Assembly (NCBI GenBank): GCA_019787685.1
Contig: JAHNUO010000005.1
Coordinates: 1,488,001-1,552,000, forward strand
DNA from: Chiua virens
Lineage: Eukaryota; Basidiomycota; Agaricomycetes; Boletales; Boletaceae
DNA length: 64,000 bases
Direction of reading: 5' to 3'
In this document: piece after piece, positions 1 to 14,182 of the stretch
How the letters are laid out: each line of letters opens with the position of its first letter
Numbering within the stretch: the stretch's first letter is position 1
The notes under the pieces: model-generated
The model's input: only the letters and a program-made list of their open reading frames with translations
The model's database searches: none
What the model was told of the DNA's origin: nothing
Translations under genes and position numbers: made by a program

Positions 1-242
1 GAAGCGCCGCAGTGACTGTGTTCTGGAATGTGGTAGCTGGATCCTCCTCCTCCTCGATCGTCTTATTGTCATGATGTGGAAGCCCTGGACTGTCGAGCAA
101 GGTCTTTCGTAGGCGAAGTACCTTGCTGGTGAAGTGAGAGTTGGAGACCTGTATAAGAGAACACGGTGGTCGACCCGCCTTCAGAGAGATAGGCCCAATC
201 TTGCGGACGAGCCTGAGTTTGAGCAATATTCATGCGAGCCAT
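1..242 (-). CDS. IPK1: Inositol-pentakisphosphate 2-kinase, N-terminal part (cut by window edge)
   Basis: Probable kinase that makes inositol hexakisphosphate from the pentakisphosphate. On the minus strand the start at 242 reads MARMNIAQTQ, followed by DWAYLSEGGSTTVFSYTG and, in the next frame, TSKVLRLRK. The run E-G-G-x-x-x-V-F-S-Y followed by V-L-R-L-R-K is the N-terminal ATP-binding signature of the IPK1 family as I know it. The rest of the protein lies left of base 1. The two halves are one base out of phase near position 147 (GGTCTCC); either a small indel or an unrecognised splice site explains this. The gene is divergent from the peptidase at 681, with about 440 bp between the starts. 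Family call fairly good; exact exon limits uncertain. Confidence 0.6.
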
Positions 243-2434
<2,192 letters not shown>

Positions 2435-2623
2435 ATTAAATGCGGGCAAGACAAGCTGCGAAGTCTGGACTAGTGCTTAATATTTGGATCATGGTCGACT
2501 CTGAGATCTGATGGGCCGGTACTTGGTACAAACTTGTAACATAGAGCATCAAAGTGGATTTAGCGGAGTTCTCACGACACTCGGGGGTTAACGCGAACAT
2601 TTCAAGCCTGCAATGGCTCTGCA

Positions 2624-4989
2624 ATGGCTAACTCCCCAATGATGGGTCTCGCCAGAAGTTCAGGTTGGATACTGATCCTTTTTTCAGCAACCTGGTTGTC
2701 AGTTCTTGTAGCTTATTTTCTGGCCACATCAGAGGCATGGGTGCTCCGAATCTTGTTCGATGAGTCAGACGAATCTACCACCACCAAACCATACTTATCG
2801 AACGGCACTCACCTCTTCGGACCAACAGTTGTACTCGTATCCTTTGATGGACTCCGGTGAGTGTTCCTATCTCTGGCGGTTCGACCAATTTTAGCTGACG
2901 TAGACTTCAGACCAGACTACCTGGATAGAAGGGCTTACGCCTCACCTTACAGACATTAGCACTGGCACGCAAGGTATCCATGCTGAGTACATGAAGCCTA
3001 TTTTCCCGGTAAGTGCCACCGCACCCTAAATTCGACTTCACTCTTGATCGACCTGTTGGCTGGAGACAAGATAGTGAGTCACCGGTAAAATGTAACCTAT
3101 GTTAAGAGTCCATGGTTCTGCAAGTCCTCCCTAACACTCCTAACACGATTGACTGACTTGGTCTTTCGGCTGTAGACGCTCACGTTCCCGTGAGTCGATT
3201 CCAATCCCAGCTTTTGCTGTTCAAGCTGACCTTATCTAATAGTAATCACTGGACGCTCTTGTACGTCTCTTCATCCGCGCCTGTTGGCAGTAGTTGATTC
3301 GTTCACTACATGCCTTCCCTTTGCATTCCTTTTACTGTCACTTATAATACCTGACCGATTGTAGGACTGGTCTATATGCCGCATCACATGGCATCATTGC
3401 AAACGTGCGTGTCTTGCTTCCTCCCTGATATTGGGTGCCCGATCTCAGCATAGTCCTCTAGGATTTCTATGATCCTCAGTATCGCTCCACCTTTGTCAAC
3501 AATCAACCAGGAGCTGGTGAACCTAGATGGTGGCTTGGCGAATCTGTGAGTCGCTCGCTGAACACCTTCGTCTTTTTCATCGTTGTGCATATCTGTTATT
3601 TATCTAGATATGGGAAACCGTTGAAAGAGCTGGACTCTATTCGGCGAATATTATGTGGTAGGTTTTCCTACAGTCTCAGACAACATCGCGGATGTTATCT
3701 CCTGTTTCATTCCGACCATGGCGTACATTTCTCTGCTTGCGATTAAGCTCCTTACCCTATATTCCAGGCCTGGCCCGTCAACCAGCACCTCCGGTGTCAC
3801 GCCGAAGTACCACGTCCCTTTTATGGTTGGTGGATTCGTTCCGAGTCTTTGCATGGTTTTGATACCTTATTTTTCTCGTGGGTCATACTAGCCATTCTAT
3901 CCGCCCGAGGGAAAAATCTTCCAGGTGTTAGAATGGATGGATCTTCCCCTGGAACAAAGGCCACGGTTGATCACAGGTAAGCAATGCTTGTCCTTGTTCC
4001 CTTCACCTTTGATTTACTCTACCCTGCGCGTATTAGTGTATGAGCCCATGCTTGATCGGAGCGGTCATACAGCTGGCCCTGAGTCTGAGCTCGTGAATGC
4101 AAGTACTCTTTTATCTTCCGTTGTTGTCACACTGAGATTATCGTTAGGAAACCCTTCCGATCATTTCAAACTTTGCCCATACGCTTGTACGCCGTCTACA
4201 TCACGAACGCAACCTGTCCCATATCGTGGACATTCTGTTCGTAAGCGATCACGGGATGGAAGATACCAGCTCATGGGGGATGGTGTACATGGATGATATC
4301 TTGTGTCATGAACAGGATGCGAGGGAGCGAGGTTGGCCAGCTTGTGCAGGCATTCAACACGTCGATGGTTTGTTCATCGTTCACGTCCAATTGGTTTGTT
4401 GCATGATATCGTGAGACAGGATGGCCATCCATGGGCTTTTGGTTCCGACCTGATGTCAACACCACCGCGACCTTGTCTCGCCTTGTTTCAGCATCCAAGT
4501 CAGGGAAATTCGATGTATATACCACCGACACATATACCCGCAATACCTCCAGCTCAACAATCGTGGCACCCACGATGCCCGAACGGTACCACTACGCCTC
4601 TAGTCCACGCCTCGCGCCCATCTGGGTCATCCCTAGAATAGGATATGCACTGACGGACCGCGTCGAGAACGGGAGCTTGATGTCGATCGGAGTGCGTGTC
4701 GTCATTCTTCGCGTTCTCTTTCCCATCCTAACCAACCTGTTTGACATACGAACAGAACCATGGATACGACAACGATGCGCCATCGATGCGTGCCGTTTTC
4801 ATTTCTCAGGGGCCTTTTGCCGAGGGCGTGAGGAAACGGATCCAAGTAGAGGCCAGTCAAATACAAGCGTGCGTGTTGCCGCCGTTTGAGAACGTTCAGC
4901 TTTACAACCTCCTGGCGCGACTGCTTGGTATCGAGACATGGGCATCGGAGAACAATGGGACAGTGGGATTTTGGGATCGATGGACCTGA
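2624..4989 (+). CDS. Ectonucleotide pyrophosphatase/phosphodiesterase (type I)
   Basis: Metal-dependent hydrolase of phosphodiester and pyrophosphate bonds. The start at 2624 is followed by a hydrophobic stretch (WILILFSATWLSVLVAYFL) that fits a signal anchor. Metal-site signatures occur in the expected order: VLVSFDGLRPDYL (Asp), PTLTFPNHW with the Thr nucleophile (about 3179-3250), DRSGHTAGPE (Asp and His, about 4052), VSDHGMEDT (Asp-His, about 4240) and NHGYDN (His, 4755-4772). The protein ends with ENVQLYNLLARLLGI and TGA at 4987-4989, as is usual for the family. The zinc ligands I can place are all present, so the enzyme should be active. More than eight introns; the middle splice sites near 3820-3900 are approximate. 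Confidence 0.85.
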
Positions 4990-5159
4990 ATAGGATATTC
5001 TAGGTTTTCTACTTCATGAATGGATGCTGGGAGGATTCGATTCTTCAAAGTACAACAGGGAAATTTTGGTGATACTTCAGACTCGCTGGCGTACACCGCC
5101 CAATCGTAAGGCGCGTCAGATATGTCATCCCAGGCGACCTCACGCGAGGCCCCAAGTAT

Positions 5160-5275
5160 CAGGGAAAAGTCAGGAGCGTGATAACCCACTCTATAATACC
5201 ATAAGGGTTTAAAGATAACCTGCAATTTTTGAAATTTGGATTGTAAATGACTACCACGCTCCTGATTTTTCCCTG
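5160..5275. repeat. Short foldback element (MITE-like)
   Basis: Two 24-base arms, 5160-5183 and 5252-5275, are inverted complements with 22 of 24 matches. They enclose about 68 AT-rich bases. The arm begins CAGGGAAAA. I see no obvious target-site duplication. It could be a non-autonomous terminal-inverted-repeat element, or simply a strong hairpin in the 3' region of the phosphodiesterase gene. Confidence 0.6.
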
Positions 5276-6032
5276 CTGAGAAAATGATCATCGGATTTGA
5301 TTGGACCTGAATGCATGGATGTCGCCATCCTCATCAATGTTCATTAGCCGTTGGTTGACGTTTTTTACTTTGCGACACGGAGCAAAATGCTATCGGTCGA
5401 TAAATTACAGTTTGTGATTCGGACATATCTCATCTCATGTATACTCGACATCTCGGATGTATATCATTAAGAGAAAATAGTTATAAATGATGCATAATCG
5501 GATCCATCAATGACATGGTCGTGAACTCGAAAGCCAATGCGGATGCGGTCTGTATTGTAGGTGGACTGTCAATGGCAGTGCGTAAAAACACAATAAAGAC
5601 AAGTGATGGTCGTCGGTGAATGAGGGACGTGAGCAAATGGAGGTTACTGAACAGCGACTGTACGACAATTGAGTGCACATGGTTCGCCAGCCTATGATCT
5701 CGATGTCTAGCTTCTATCACCTTATTGTAGAAGCAGCATCACAATTTAAGTGATGTGGGATGTCCTAGCCCTACCACACAGATCAAACTGCAAGGGGGCG
5801 TGGTACTAATGTGTGTGGCGGTCAAGCCTGTAGGTTTACCAGGTCACGACCGTCCACATTGAAACTCGATAAAACCACGAAGCGAGAAATAATGTTATGC
5901 GGTTATGAGCCTTGCGGAGTAGGTTGTTGCACCAGTACCTCCCTGGACTGGCCTTGCATATCCTATACAACTGGGCGTGAGTTCTCCTGTCTGACACACG
6001 GACTGACAGAGTTGCAGAAAAGGCGGGAAGAA
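5276..6032. other. Intergenic, no gene recognised
   Basis: Together with the foldback element this is about 1 kb between the phosphodiesterase stop and the Med19 stop, two convergent genes. The frames are short and unremarkable. A possible extra Med19 exon could end at 5895 (see the Med19 entry). Confidence 0.4.
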
Positions 6033-7275
6033 TCACGTAAAATAGGAAGCGAATTGACGTACCATTCGCTGTTTCTTGATAGGGCGTGGTCGTACACTAC
6101 CTATCCCTGCACGCGCATTTACAACTCCAATGGGCACATTGGGGGATAGCGAGGTTGGTGTTGGAGGCTGTATTGCGCTATCCTCAAGCTCGCGTTTCAG
6201 ACCTCTACTAGGTAAGGAAGTATTCGCTCGTTGGGGCGGTGCGGCGGCTGGCACAGCTGAACGTGGCGTAGCGCTCGTGGGGGTGGATGTCGACTGACCA
6301 ACTGACCCTGGAAGGGGAATCGATACGGGTGCGACTCGTGGCTTTGCCTGTAGAGGTTGTGATGTACCAGGCGGTTGTTGAGCGGATGGAATTGTTGGAT
6401 GTGAAGGTGCAGGTTGCGGTTGCGGAAGAGCGCTTGGCGTGCCAGGTAATGGTCCAGGAGTAAGCCCCTGAGCTTGAGCGCGGACAAGCTTTTTGAGCTC
6501 CTTCTGTGAAGAGAGATGGATGATAAGACACATGGCTAGAATTAAGCAATGAGCGATACCGACGCGTTTTTTGCGATCTTCCCGAGCCTGCGCAGACTCG
6601 AGCACAAGAGCACTCGCATTCCACTAGAGGAAGTATGAGAACAGCAGAAGGGATATATGGTGTAAAATGGCATACCCCTTTGAGTCCTTCGGCGGAAACA
6701 GTGAAAGCTTCTCTCTGCGTTCTCATATCGAACGGTACTATGGGTATGTGCTGCTTCGGGGGCACTTGCATGATGGTTGTCAAATAATCGTCCTTTTTCA
6801 TGGAGTGCTTTCCGGGGAGACTTTTGATAAGGTGGCGGTAAGAGTTCTTCTTTTTCTTCTCGTCTATGTCGGGTGGGTGTGGGAGATTTGACTGTGGAGC
6901 AGAGGGAGGAGTGGGAGATGTGTCGAGAGCGACACGGACATGTTGATCGTATGCGGAATGGAGGTGGAAGCGCGAAAGGAGATCTTGCGTACTAGCGAGA
7001 AATCCTTGATGTTGGGAAGGAGCTATTCGGGAGGACAATCAAGTGAGCCGTACGCTAACAAGTATAGACATACCCATAGAAGGAGGGAGAAAGATGGTGG
7101 GAGCATCCTGGGTGATTGAAGAAGGACCCGCGACTGCATTGGCATGTTCGAATGAAACATGGACGCCATCCATGGCAACAAGGAAGGAGCAAAGTGGCGA
7201 AATCAGAGACCCCGACTGAGACGATGAATGGTGGTGCCCATAAACCGAGGGAAAAGAGCGGCGAGAAGGGGCCAA
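6033..7275 (-). CDS. MED19: Mediator complex subunit 19 (Rox3-like)
   Basis: Head-module subunit of Mediator that links transcription factors to RNA polymerase II in the nucleus. The core runs LASTQDLLSRF, then SLPGKHSMKKDDYLTTIM, FDMRTQREAFTVS, EGLKGWNASALVLE and QAREDRKKRKELKKL, a fungal Med19/Rox3 pattern. A Pro/Gln/Ser-rich tail of about 130 residues follows, ending near RPRPIKKQRM. Introns at 7073-7023 and two others join these pieces cleanly. The start is ambiguous: 7275 is the longest, while MDGVHVSFEHANAVAG at 7173 is an equally good in-frame start. At the 3' end an intron after KKQRM would move the stop to 5895. Confidence 0.8.
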
Positions 7276-7454
7276 GACCGGTCGCTGCTGTCGTCGACGA
7301 TGAGCTCGACGTCAGGTTTGTCGTCGCCGTCAGTGGCAGGGACAAGGGGAACGGTGTTGGATTAACACGGGAGTATCGGTACTAAATTACTTAATGGAAA
7401 GTCACGTGTGTGGCACTGCCATACCCACACCTGGTGTCTACCATCATCACCATC

Positions 7455-9973
7455 ATGGAATGGATCAGGTAAAGCCTTGGGTCAGTCATCTTGGTTCACA
7501 ACTGATTTCATCAGATCACGGCTTAATAACCAGAGTGGTGGACAACCAGAGTTTACAGTACGTCCTGCAGTATGGGTCTCTCAGACTGTATTCACACAAT
7601 CTACAGTTCTCCGCCGTAGCTATTGGACTTCTCATCGGCTGTCTGTTATGCTTCACCAACCTTTATTTTGGCCTCCAAACAGGATGGATCAGCATGTATG
7701 CCCTTTTTTGTCGCCCTTCAACTTAAACCTCATCAGGACGGAACAAGGATGTCTTTGCAATCAGCCCTCATCGGCTTTCTGGTCTCCAAGATGCTGCCCA
7801 CCCCGCTGTCTCCTCAAGAAATTATCGTAGTGCAGACGACAGCAGTCGCCACGGGCACCGTGAGTATCTACTGTTCGAACCCCAATATATGTCCTCTGGA
7901 AACTCTTACTAGATGCCACTAGCAGCTGGATTTGTCGGCATACTTCCAGCTCTTGGCCTGCTGGATGAAGAACAAGATGGAAGTCCGCCAATATCTCTCT
8001 CCTGGATTGCAGCGGTCGGTTGGTCGTGCTCAATTGCATTCTTTGGAGTGTTTCTCTCGCCTCCCATTCGAAAGCAGGTGGTGAGTATACCTTGTATTGT
8101 GTGGTCGAGGATGCTACACATTGTGCAGATCATCGAGGAGCAACTTACCTTTCCTTCTGGAACCGCAACAGCACAATTAATTTCTGTCCTTCACCAACTT
8201 CCGCCTCCAGAGACATCCGTACGCCGCCGTGCCGGATATAGAGCACTTGATACGGAGGATATAGCCAACCACACCGTCGAGCAGAATGCTGCAGATGAGA
8301 CAGAGGAAGCCGAGGAACGTGAGATCGTTCAGCAAGAGGGCTGGATGGATCTCATTTATAGCTTTTTGGCTTCAGGAGTCATGACGGTCAGCTCACCCAG
8401 ATGTCTCGTTTTGTATCTCTTACTCTCGTTTTCCAGCTCCTAGCTTACTTTTTCCCTATCGTTTTCTCTATACCTCTCTTTGGAAAATACCTCGCTCGCG
8501 AATGGCTGTGGTCATTTACACCAAGTCTATCATACGTTGGCCAGGGTACGTGTTCATTCTTGTTTGATGCCGTCCCCAAGTCCTTACTTTGTATAGGTAT
8601 TATCATGGGCTTCCCTACCACGTTGAGCATGAACTTGGTAATGCCATCTGAGAATAAGGTCAACTTGGGAATTTAATCACTTATGTAGGGCATGCTTGTC
8701 GGTTGGGGGATTTTATCTCCTCTTTCCAAGTACGCGGGTTGGGCGCCAGGACCGGTCGGGGACATGTCCACGGGTGCACGAGGGTGGATCCTCTGGGTTT
8801 CTCTTGCAATCATGTGTGCAGATTCCTTCGTCTCTCTCGTCCCAGTCGTCCAGTCATCAATGGCCAAGATAGTGTTAGCCTTCTCAAAGGCTGGAAATAC
8901 TCCATCAGAAGAAGACCACGACGTCGAGACATCAGACAGACTCGTCCCGACTCGATGGGTGTTGATCGGGCTATCAACGAGTGTGATATTAGGCATCGTC
9001 CTGGTCTGGATAGTTTTCGGGGATGAAGGGATCAAACCATGGGCGACATTGATAGGGTTCGCTGTTGGTGGCTTACTCAGTATTTTGGGGTGTGTATGTT
9101 GCATCTTGTGATGTTCTGCTCTGACCCCTTTCTAGGGTTCGAGCATTGGGAGAGACTGATCTTAATCCCGTGAGTGGATTGGGTAAAATCTCACAGCTTC
9201 TTTTCGCGTGGATCCAGCCTGGGAACGTCGTGGCAAACATAATTGCCGGTGGTGTGGCTGAAGCAGGCGCACAACAGTAAGCAGCCTTCTTACCTCCTAA
9301 CACAGATTCTTACCCATTATCCAGAGCTGGAGATCTTATGCAAGACTTGAAGACCGGGCATCTCATCCATGCCTCGCCAAGAGCTCAATTTTACGGCCAA
9401 CTCATTGGGTCATCGTTGTCTATTATAGTGTCCGCAACCGCCTATACCCTTTACCAGAGAGCTTACAGCATACCCGGTCCTTCTTTCCCGGCTCCGACAG
9501 CATACGTATGGCTCAGTCTTGCACGACTGCTTCGTAAGTCATGGGGAATAACATCCGCAATTCTGCGCTATTAATTGAGAGTAACAGGGAACGGGCAATT
9601 GCCGGAAAACACTAGCACGTTTATGCTGCTATTCGCCCTGCTGTTTTCCGTCGTCGCGGGAATCAAAGTCATGGCTGTCCAACGTGGCCTGCCGTATGCC
9701 AGATGGATCCCATCCGGTGTCGCTTTCGCAATTGGGTTCCTGAATACGCCATCTTTTTCATTGGCACGTCTCGTCGGCGGACTGGTAGAGTACTGGTATC
9801 ACCGAAGGGTGGCGGGGACAGGCGGAGCAGATATTCGTCTAATTGTAATTGCCAGCGGATTCGTGCTAGGAGAGGGGGTTGTTAGTATTGTTTCACTCGT
9901 TCTTCGGACGTTTGGAGTCGGCGTCGCTAGTTGCTGGGGATGCAGCGGGGGGATATGTGCTGGATGTGCATGA
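7455..9973 (+). CDS. OPT-family oligopeptide (YSL-like) transporter
   Basis: Integral membrane transporter of the oligopeptide/metal-chelate superfamily. The start MEWIRSRLNNQ at 7455 is chosen because introns 7469-7514 and 7558-7606 then bring PEFT directly onto FSAVAIGLLIG. The family motif CFTNLYFGLQTGWIS follows, then SLQSALIGF, PLSPQEIIVVQT and GTATAQLI, and the C-terminal GFLNTPSFSLARLVGGL. There are about 14 hydrophobic segments with a charged cytosolic loop at roughly residues 190-235. The stop is at 9971-9973. It is divergent from Med19, and the starts are less than 300 bp apart. The substrate cannot be told from the sequence; it resembles the yeast YGL114W type more than the peptide-importing OPT2 type. 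Confidence 0.85.
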
Positions 9974-10087
9974 AGTCTGTCAGGGGCGTGTGTATAATTA
10001 CATGACCATGAATAGCAAAAGCCTAAGTTTGCGTCAAACATTGGTCTTGAACGTCACATTGCGTCCGGCCCTGGTCCACACAAAAAC

Positions 10088-11163
10088 ATGTCTCGGTTAG
10101 CTCTTGAGAGCATTCCTGCAATCACTTTCCACAAGGATTCCCTCACGACCGCCAGGAGGACAACCCCCATTGCTCAGTTGGTATGCCTTGGGAAACCTTG
10201 TGCCACGTACCAGCCTGAGGTTGTCCGTTGTAGGAATATAGGTGGCTCAGGCATCAATGTCGACTGGAAGGCAAGTAACCAACACCAAGCAGCTCTCGCA
10301 GTTGACCTGAGGTACCAGGACCATGATAGTGTGAAGCAGACCTACCTTCGTCTCTCCGATTTGGCAAGGTAGAAGTGTCGTGTGAGGGCTGGAATGGACC
10401 CGGCGATCCATTTGTGATGAAAGGTGAGCCTCCGCAAATCCTCCTTGGAAGCTCGTTCTGCGATGCTCACCTCCGGTCGGTGCGGTATGACAGGGTCCTG
10501 TTCTCTCGAGTACCATCTCGTACAACTTCCCCATTCGCTCAGGGACGATACGCACACTCTGAATTTGCCCTCGTTCGGCCCCATATCAAACTTCTTCAGC
10601 AGTACGTGTCTCACTCGTATTGTGATCCATCCAAGTGTCCGCTGACCGACCACGCCTCCCTAAGATTTAGACACGTCAGGGCATCTTATTCATGCTCGTC
10701 TGGTTTGCCGTCCTGGCCATCATCTTTTACAATGTGATCAACTCGTGCTTGCGTCGGACCTACCCCCCGACAGGCAACACCCACCGCATCCCTCCCCCGA
10801 CCTACCCAGGTCCCGACTCCAGCCGGCAACAACCTGGACCCGGGAACGGGCACGGATTTGGCTTCTTCCCTGGCGACTCTCAGGCCCCGCCGCCGCCATA
10901 TACAAAAGACCCACCGCCGTCCAACGAAGGGTGGCGTCCGGGATTCTGGACAGGCGCCGCACTCGGCGCGTTGGGCGGGAGTCTAGCTTAATCGGAGCCA
11001 GTCGGTACAGCGTCCGTATGACTGGGAGCGTTCGGAAACTCGGTTCAGGACCGCGCCGCATCGGACGAGGAGCTTGTATGGTGACGGAGACACAAGGGAG
11101 GGTCCTTCTGATTTGGGTCCTCTCAGGACGGCCACTGGGTATGGAGGATCAAGCTCGCGGTGA
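10088..11163 (+). CDS. SARAF-like store-operated calcium entry regulator, with frame breaks
   Basis: ER membrane protein family (formerly DUF1183/TMEM66) that dampens calcium entry. Readable parts are SIPAITFHKDSLTTARRT, QPEVVRCRNIGGSG, ADLPSSLRFGKVEVSCEGW, GPGDPFVMKG, CSLEYHLVQLP, the membrane segment MLVWFAVLAIIFY, a Pro/Gly-rich stretch, and EGWRPGFWTGAALGALGG. The first intron uses a GC donor (GACTGGAAG|GCAAGT). After GGSLA at 10989 the frame stops, yet one base further the frame continues as NRSQSVQRPYDWERS to GPLRTATGYGGSSSR with TGA at 11161-11163. A second phase mismatch lies around 10602-10671. I found no signal-peptide exon, so the true start may be upstream of 10088. Confidence 0.65.
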
Positions 11164-11508
11164 AGAGCGGAGGCGGGTGGACTTGTTAAAATCATATGTG
11201 CTGTCAGATCTTGTCATGAACTTGAAGACACCATAGTGGATGGTATTGGTGTAGTTTACTTGTACATACATTGTCACGACTGTTTTGCCCTCACTCAGTA
11301 GTGTCAGGTTATTTACAAAATCCGATGGGATAGGTTGACGACCTCTGGTCGCTCAGACAATACGATTGGTGTAAGCTACAAAACGCACATGGCGTTTAAC
11401 TAGTGGGTATATGGTAAACTTGGTATCGTTCCCTCGATCACCACACCTGAAGGTCAGGCTACGTGCCGGGAAGTACCATCTTCCATCCTTTCGGTAGAGG
11501 CGCTCGGG

Positions 11509-13982
11509 TCATGCATGCATCATGGCCCCATACGAGGAAACTGATGAATCATCCTGAAAGTTTCCGGTCACTCTGGAGTGATCCCTGTTCTCCACTCCGC
11601 TGTAGAGCATTGCACCGGATCTTCTTTTCCCCTTATCGTTCTCGAGGACAGACAAACGGTCATCTGGCCTGACGAACAAGGTGAGGACGATGGCGAACGC
11701 AACAAGAATGGCCGCCGCTGCAAAGACCGCTTTTGGATACGAAGCAATTGTCTCGCTGTATATCGTCGCAAACATGATGGGCTAAATGGAATTAGATCAG
11801 ACCAAGCCCCTCTGAAAAAAGTCGGTCGACGCACCGCGAGGATGCTGGAGCTGATTAGTTGAAGGATGGACATTGCAGCGAACAAGTTTCCTGACTCGGG
11901 AGCGTCGTCTTCTGGAGAAACCCTTCCGTGCAGTCGTGCTATTTCCTCTTTCGCTGCCAAGTTGCGACCCTGCAGAGTGCACAAAGCCAGGCTTTGAACG
12001 GCAGGCATCAATCCGGCACCAGCACATCCCAACGAAGTCGCCCCGATAAACATAGCCTGTGACCGCCAGGTGGACGCGGGATCATCAGAAGGAAGCGGAA
12101 AGAAGGCGACGAGTGCAAAAGACCAAAAGTCGATCATCATTGAGCACCGTACGACAAGGAGGTCAAACCGGATCAAAGAAAAGAGGTGGCCTTTCGTGAG
12201 TTTGGGCTTCGCCGAGCCTGCTGATGAGACTGCAGCTTGAACAGGTTTAAACGTGCCCAGAATGACTGGGTTTCCTGTTAGTGCATCTTATAGCTTCGAG
12301 TTTATCTAGTAACTCACACGGCAGGAGGGCGAGAAGAAAGCAAGCGCGGATACCACCCAAGAAAGAGACGTAATAACTCAACTGTTCTGCGCCCCACTCG
12401 TAAACATGTTCAGCGTAAATGTATTTGATCTGGAAGACGCCGGAAGAGAGCGTGTGAACAAAGAGAGAGAACCCAAGGAATGTCAGGCTCCAGTCTTTTC
12501 GAGCAGATGGCTGATCATCTATCCCAGCCGAGCGGGCCACCGGAACATCTGCCGGTAGAAATGTAGCGAGAGGAGAGAAGAAGCTCTTGATAATGCGGAG
12601 AACCATCCAAGTTCGGTTGTCTCCCGCTACGTCATGAATCGATTAGATGGCCTTGAGGTAAGTATAGTAAACCCACTGTTGACTCCAACTTCATTCCCTT
12701 GCATCATATGATGTTTGTGTTTCCTATTCATCTCCCGTCGGGATGCAGGAAGGGACTCCGGAAATACAAAAAGCACGAGCAGAAGGTTTAAGAAAGTAGC
12801 AGCGATAGCGACCCAAAACACTGAATTGACACTTTGTAGTGGGTGATCAGCTGTATCCCTGCATCAGTACTCGTATATTCAATCACGGTGCGAGTACAGA
12901 AACACACCCGGTCCAACCTTCAAAAATGGTATCGGGTTCCTGATAAGCCATGCACCTATAATTGGGCCGAGCGCCAAACCGACGAATAACATGCCACTGA
13001 AACGTGCAAAGATAGTCGCACGAGAACCAGGAGAGGTGCAATCGGTAATGTAGGAGGATTTGGCATTAGTAAGAGATGACCACCCTCCTGTCAGGCCCTC
13101 GATGGTTGGAGCCAAAATTAGAAGCCTATGCGAGTGTGCAGCGAGTGGGTTACCAGGAGTAGGCGACGAGGATGTAAATCAAATCTCTAGACAGCATCGA
13201 TCAGTCCAATCATGATCTCGCTGAGAAGCATCGCGCGTACCTGAGGAGCAAGCTAAATGTGACGATCGCAAGAACACGGACACGACCATAGCGCTCTGAA
13301 AACTGACCCCACCAGCCTGTAGGTGAGCGCTGAAAGTACGCCCCCGATTGTCCCCATGATAGTTTGAAGTTTGACGACACGAGCCTGCACAGCAGGATTT
13401 GAAACACATTTCTTTCCAGGAATAACACGAGGATCATCGCCCTCATCGACACCGTCGCCTTCAGATTCTTCAAAGAGGAAAAGGACAAAGAGACGAAGCT
13501 TGGACTGGTGTCGAGTTGAGGGTGAATAGAGGGGTAAGAATCTCGTACGAGAGGGACAGAAGGATGGCTGTAGTCTTCGTAAACCTGTCTGCATGACAGC
13601 TCAGTGATCACCTCTAGACTGGACGCCAGCGTCATTCCACGCTAGAACGATGTAAATTGAAGTTGAGTTGCAGTGTTTTTATATGGGGAATTCGACTTAC
13701 GGTAATAGAAGTATCAATACAAATGGGACCAGCCTGAACGCAAGTCAATTCTGAACGAGTTCGAGACCGAAGAGAAGAATACCATAATGGACGGGCACGG
13801 TAGAATGACTTCTTTTGTTTAGGAACGCCAACGAGCGGGTCCCGTTCGGATGGCAATATGACTTCGGAAGCGACAGGGAGACGCTCTATACTAGGGTGAG
13901 TGGAGAGGGGAGTGAATGCAGTGTTCTCTGTGGATATGATGGGATCCGTGATGATTCCTATCCAGTTGCGGCATGGTGACAA
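11509..13982 (-). CDS. MFS transporter, tandem copy 1
   Basis: Major facilitator superfamily membrane transporter, related in layout to fungal TetA-like/multidrug families. It starts at 13982 (MSPCRNWIG). The order of pieces is ERDPLVGVPKQKKSFYRARP, RGMTLASSLEVITELSCRQV, GWWGQFSERYGRVRVLA (motif A variant between helices 2 and 3), GSRATIFARFSGMLFVGLALGP, FWVAIAATFLNLLLVLFVFP, an Arg/Lys loop, VGATSLGC and a last helix. The stop is at 11509. Copy 2 at 15449 is a close paralogue in exon order, and its ALSALTTGWWG run shows one extra base in copy 1 near 13320 (ACCTACAGG). That base would break the frame, so copy 1 may be damaged or mis-sequenced. Confidence 0.75.
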
Positions 13983-14060
13983 TTGGCACTTGGCACGGTC
14001 GCGACAATTATCGACTTGACGATGAAGGCGGCGTATTCAGGAGACTCGTCGGACGACTTC

Positions 14061-14075
14061 GCGACTTTATAAGCG
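14061..14075 (-). promoter_or_regulatory. TATA box of MFS copy 1
   Basis: The minus strand reads CGCTTATAAAGTCGC, about 85 bp before the start codon at 13982. The same block recurs at the same distance upstream of MFS copy 2, which supports a working promoter element. Confidence 0.6.
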
Positions 14076-14182
14076 AAAACACGCGAATTGCACGCCTCGC
14101 CAGCTCTTTAACGGAGGGTTTAAAAGTTACGTACCTTGAACCCGTCCGTGCACTGTGCGGACCACAGCCATGATGAATACGG

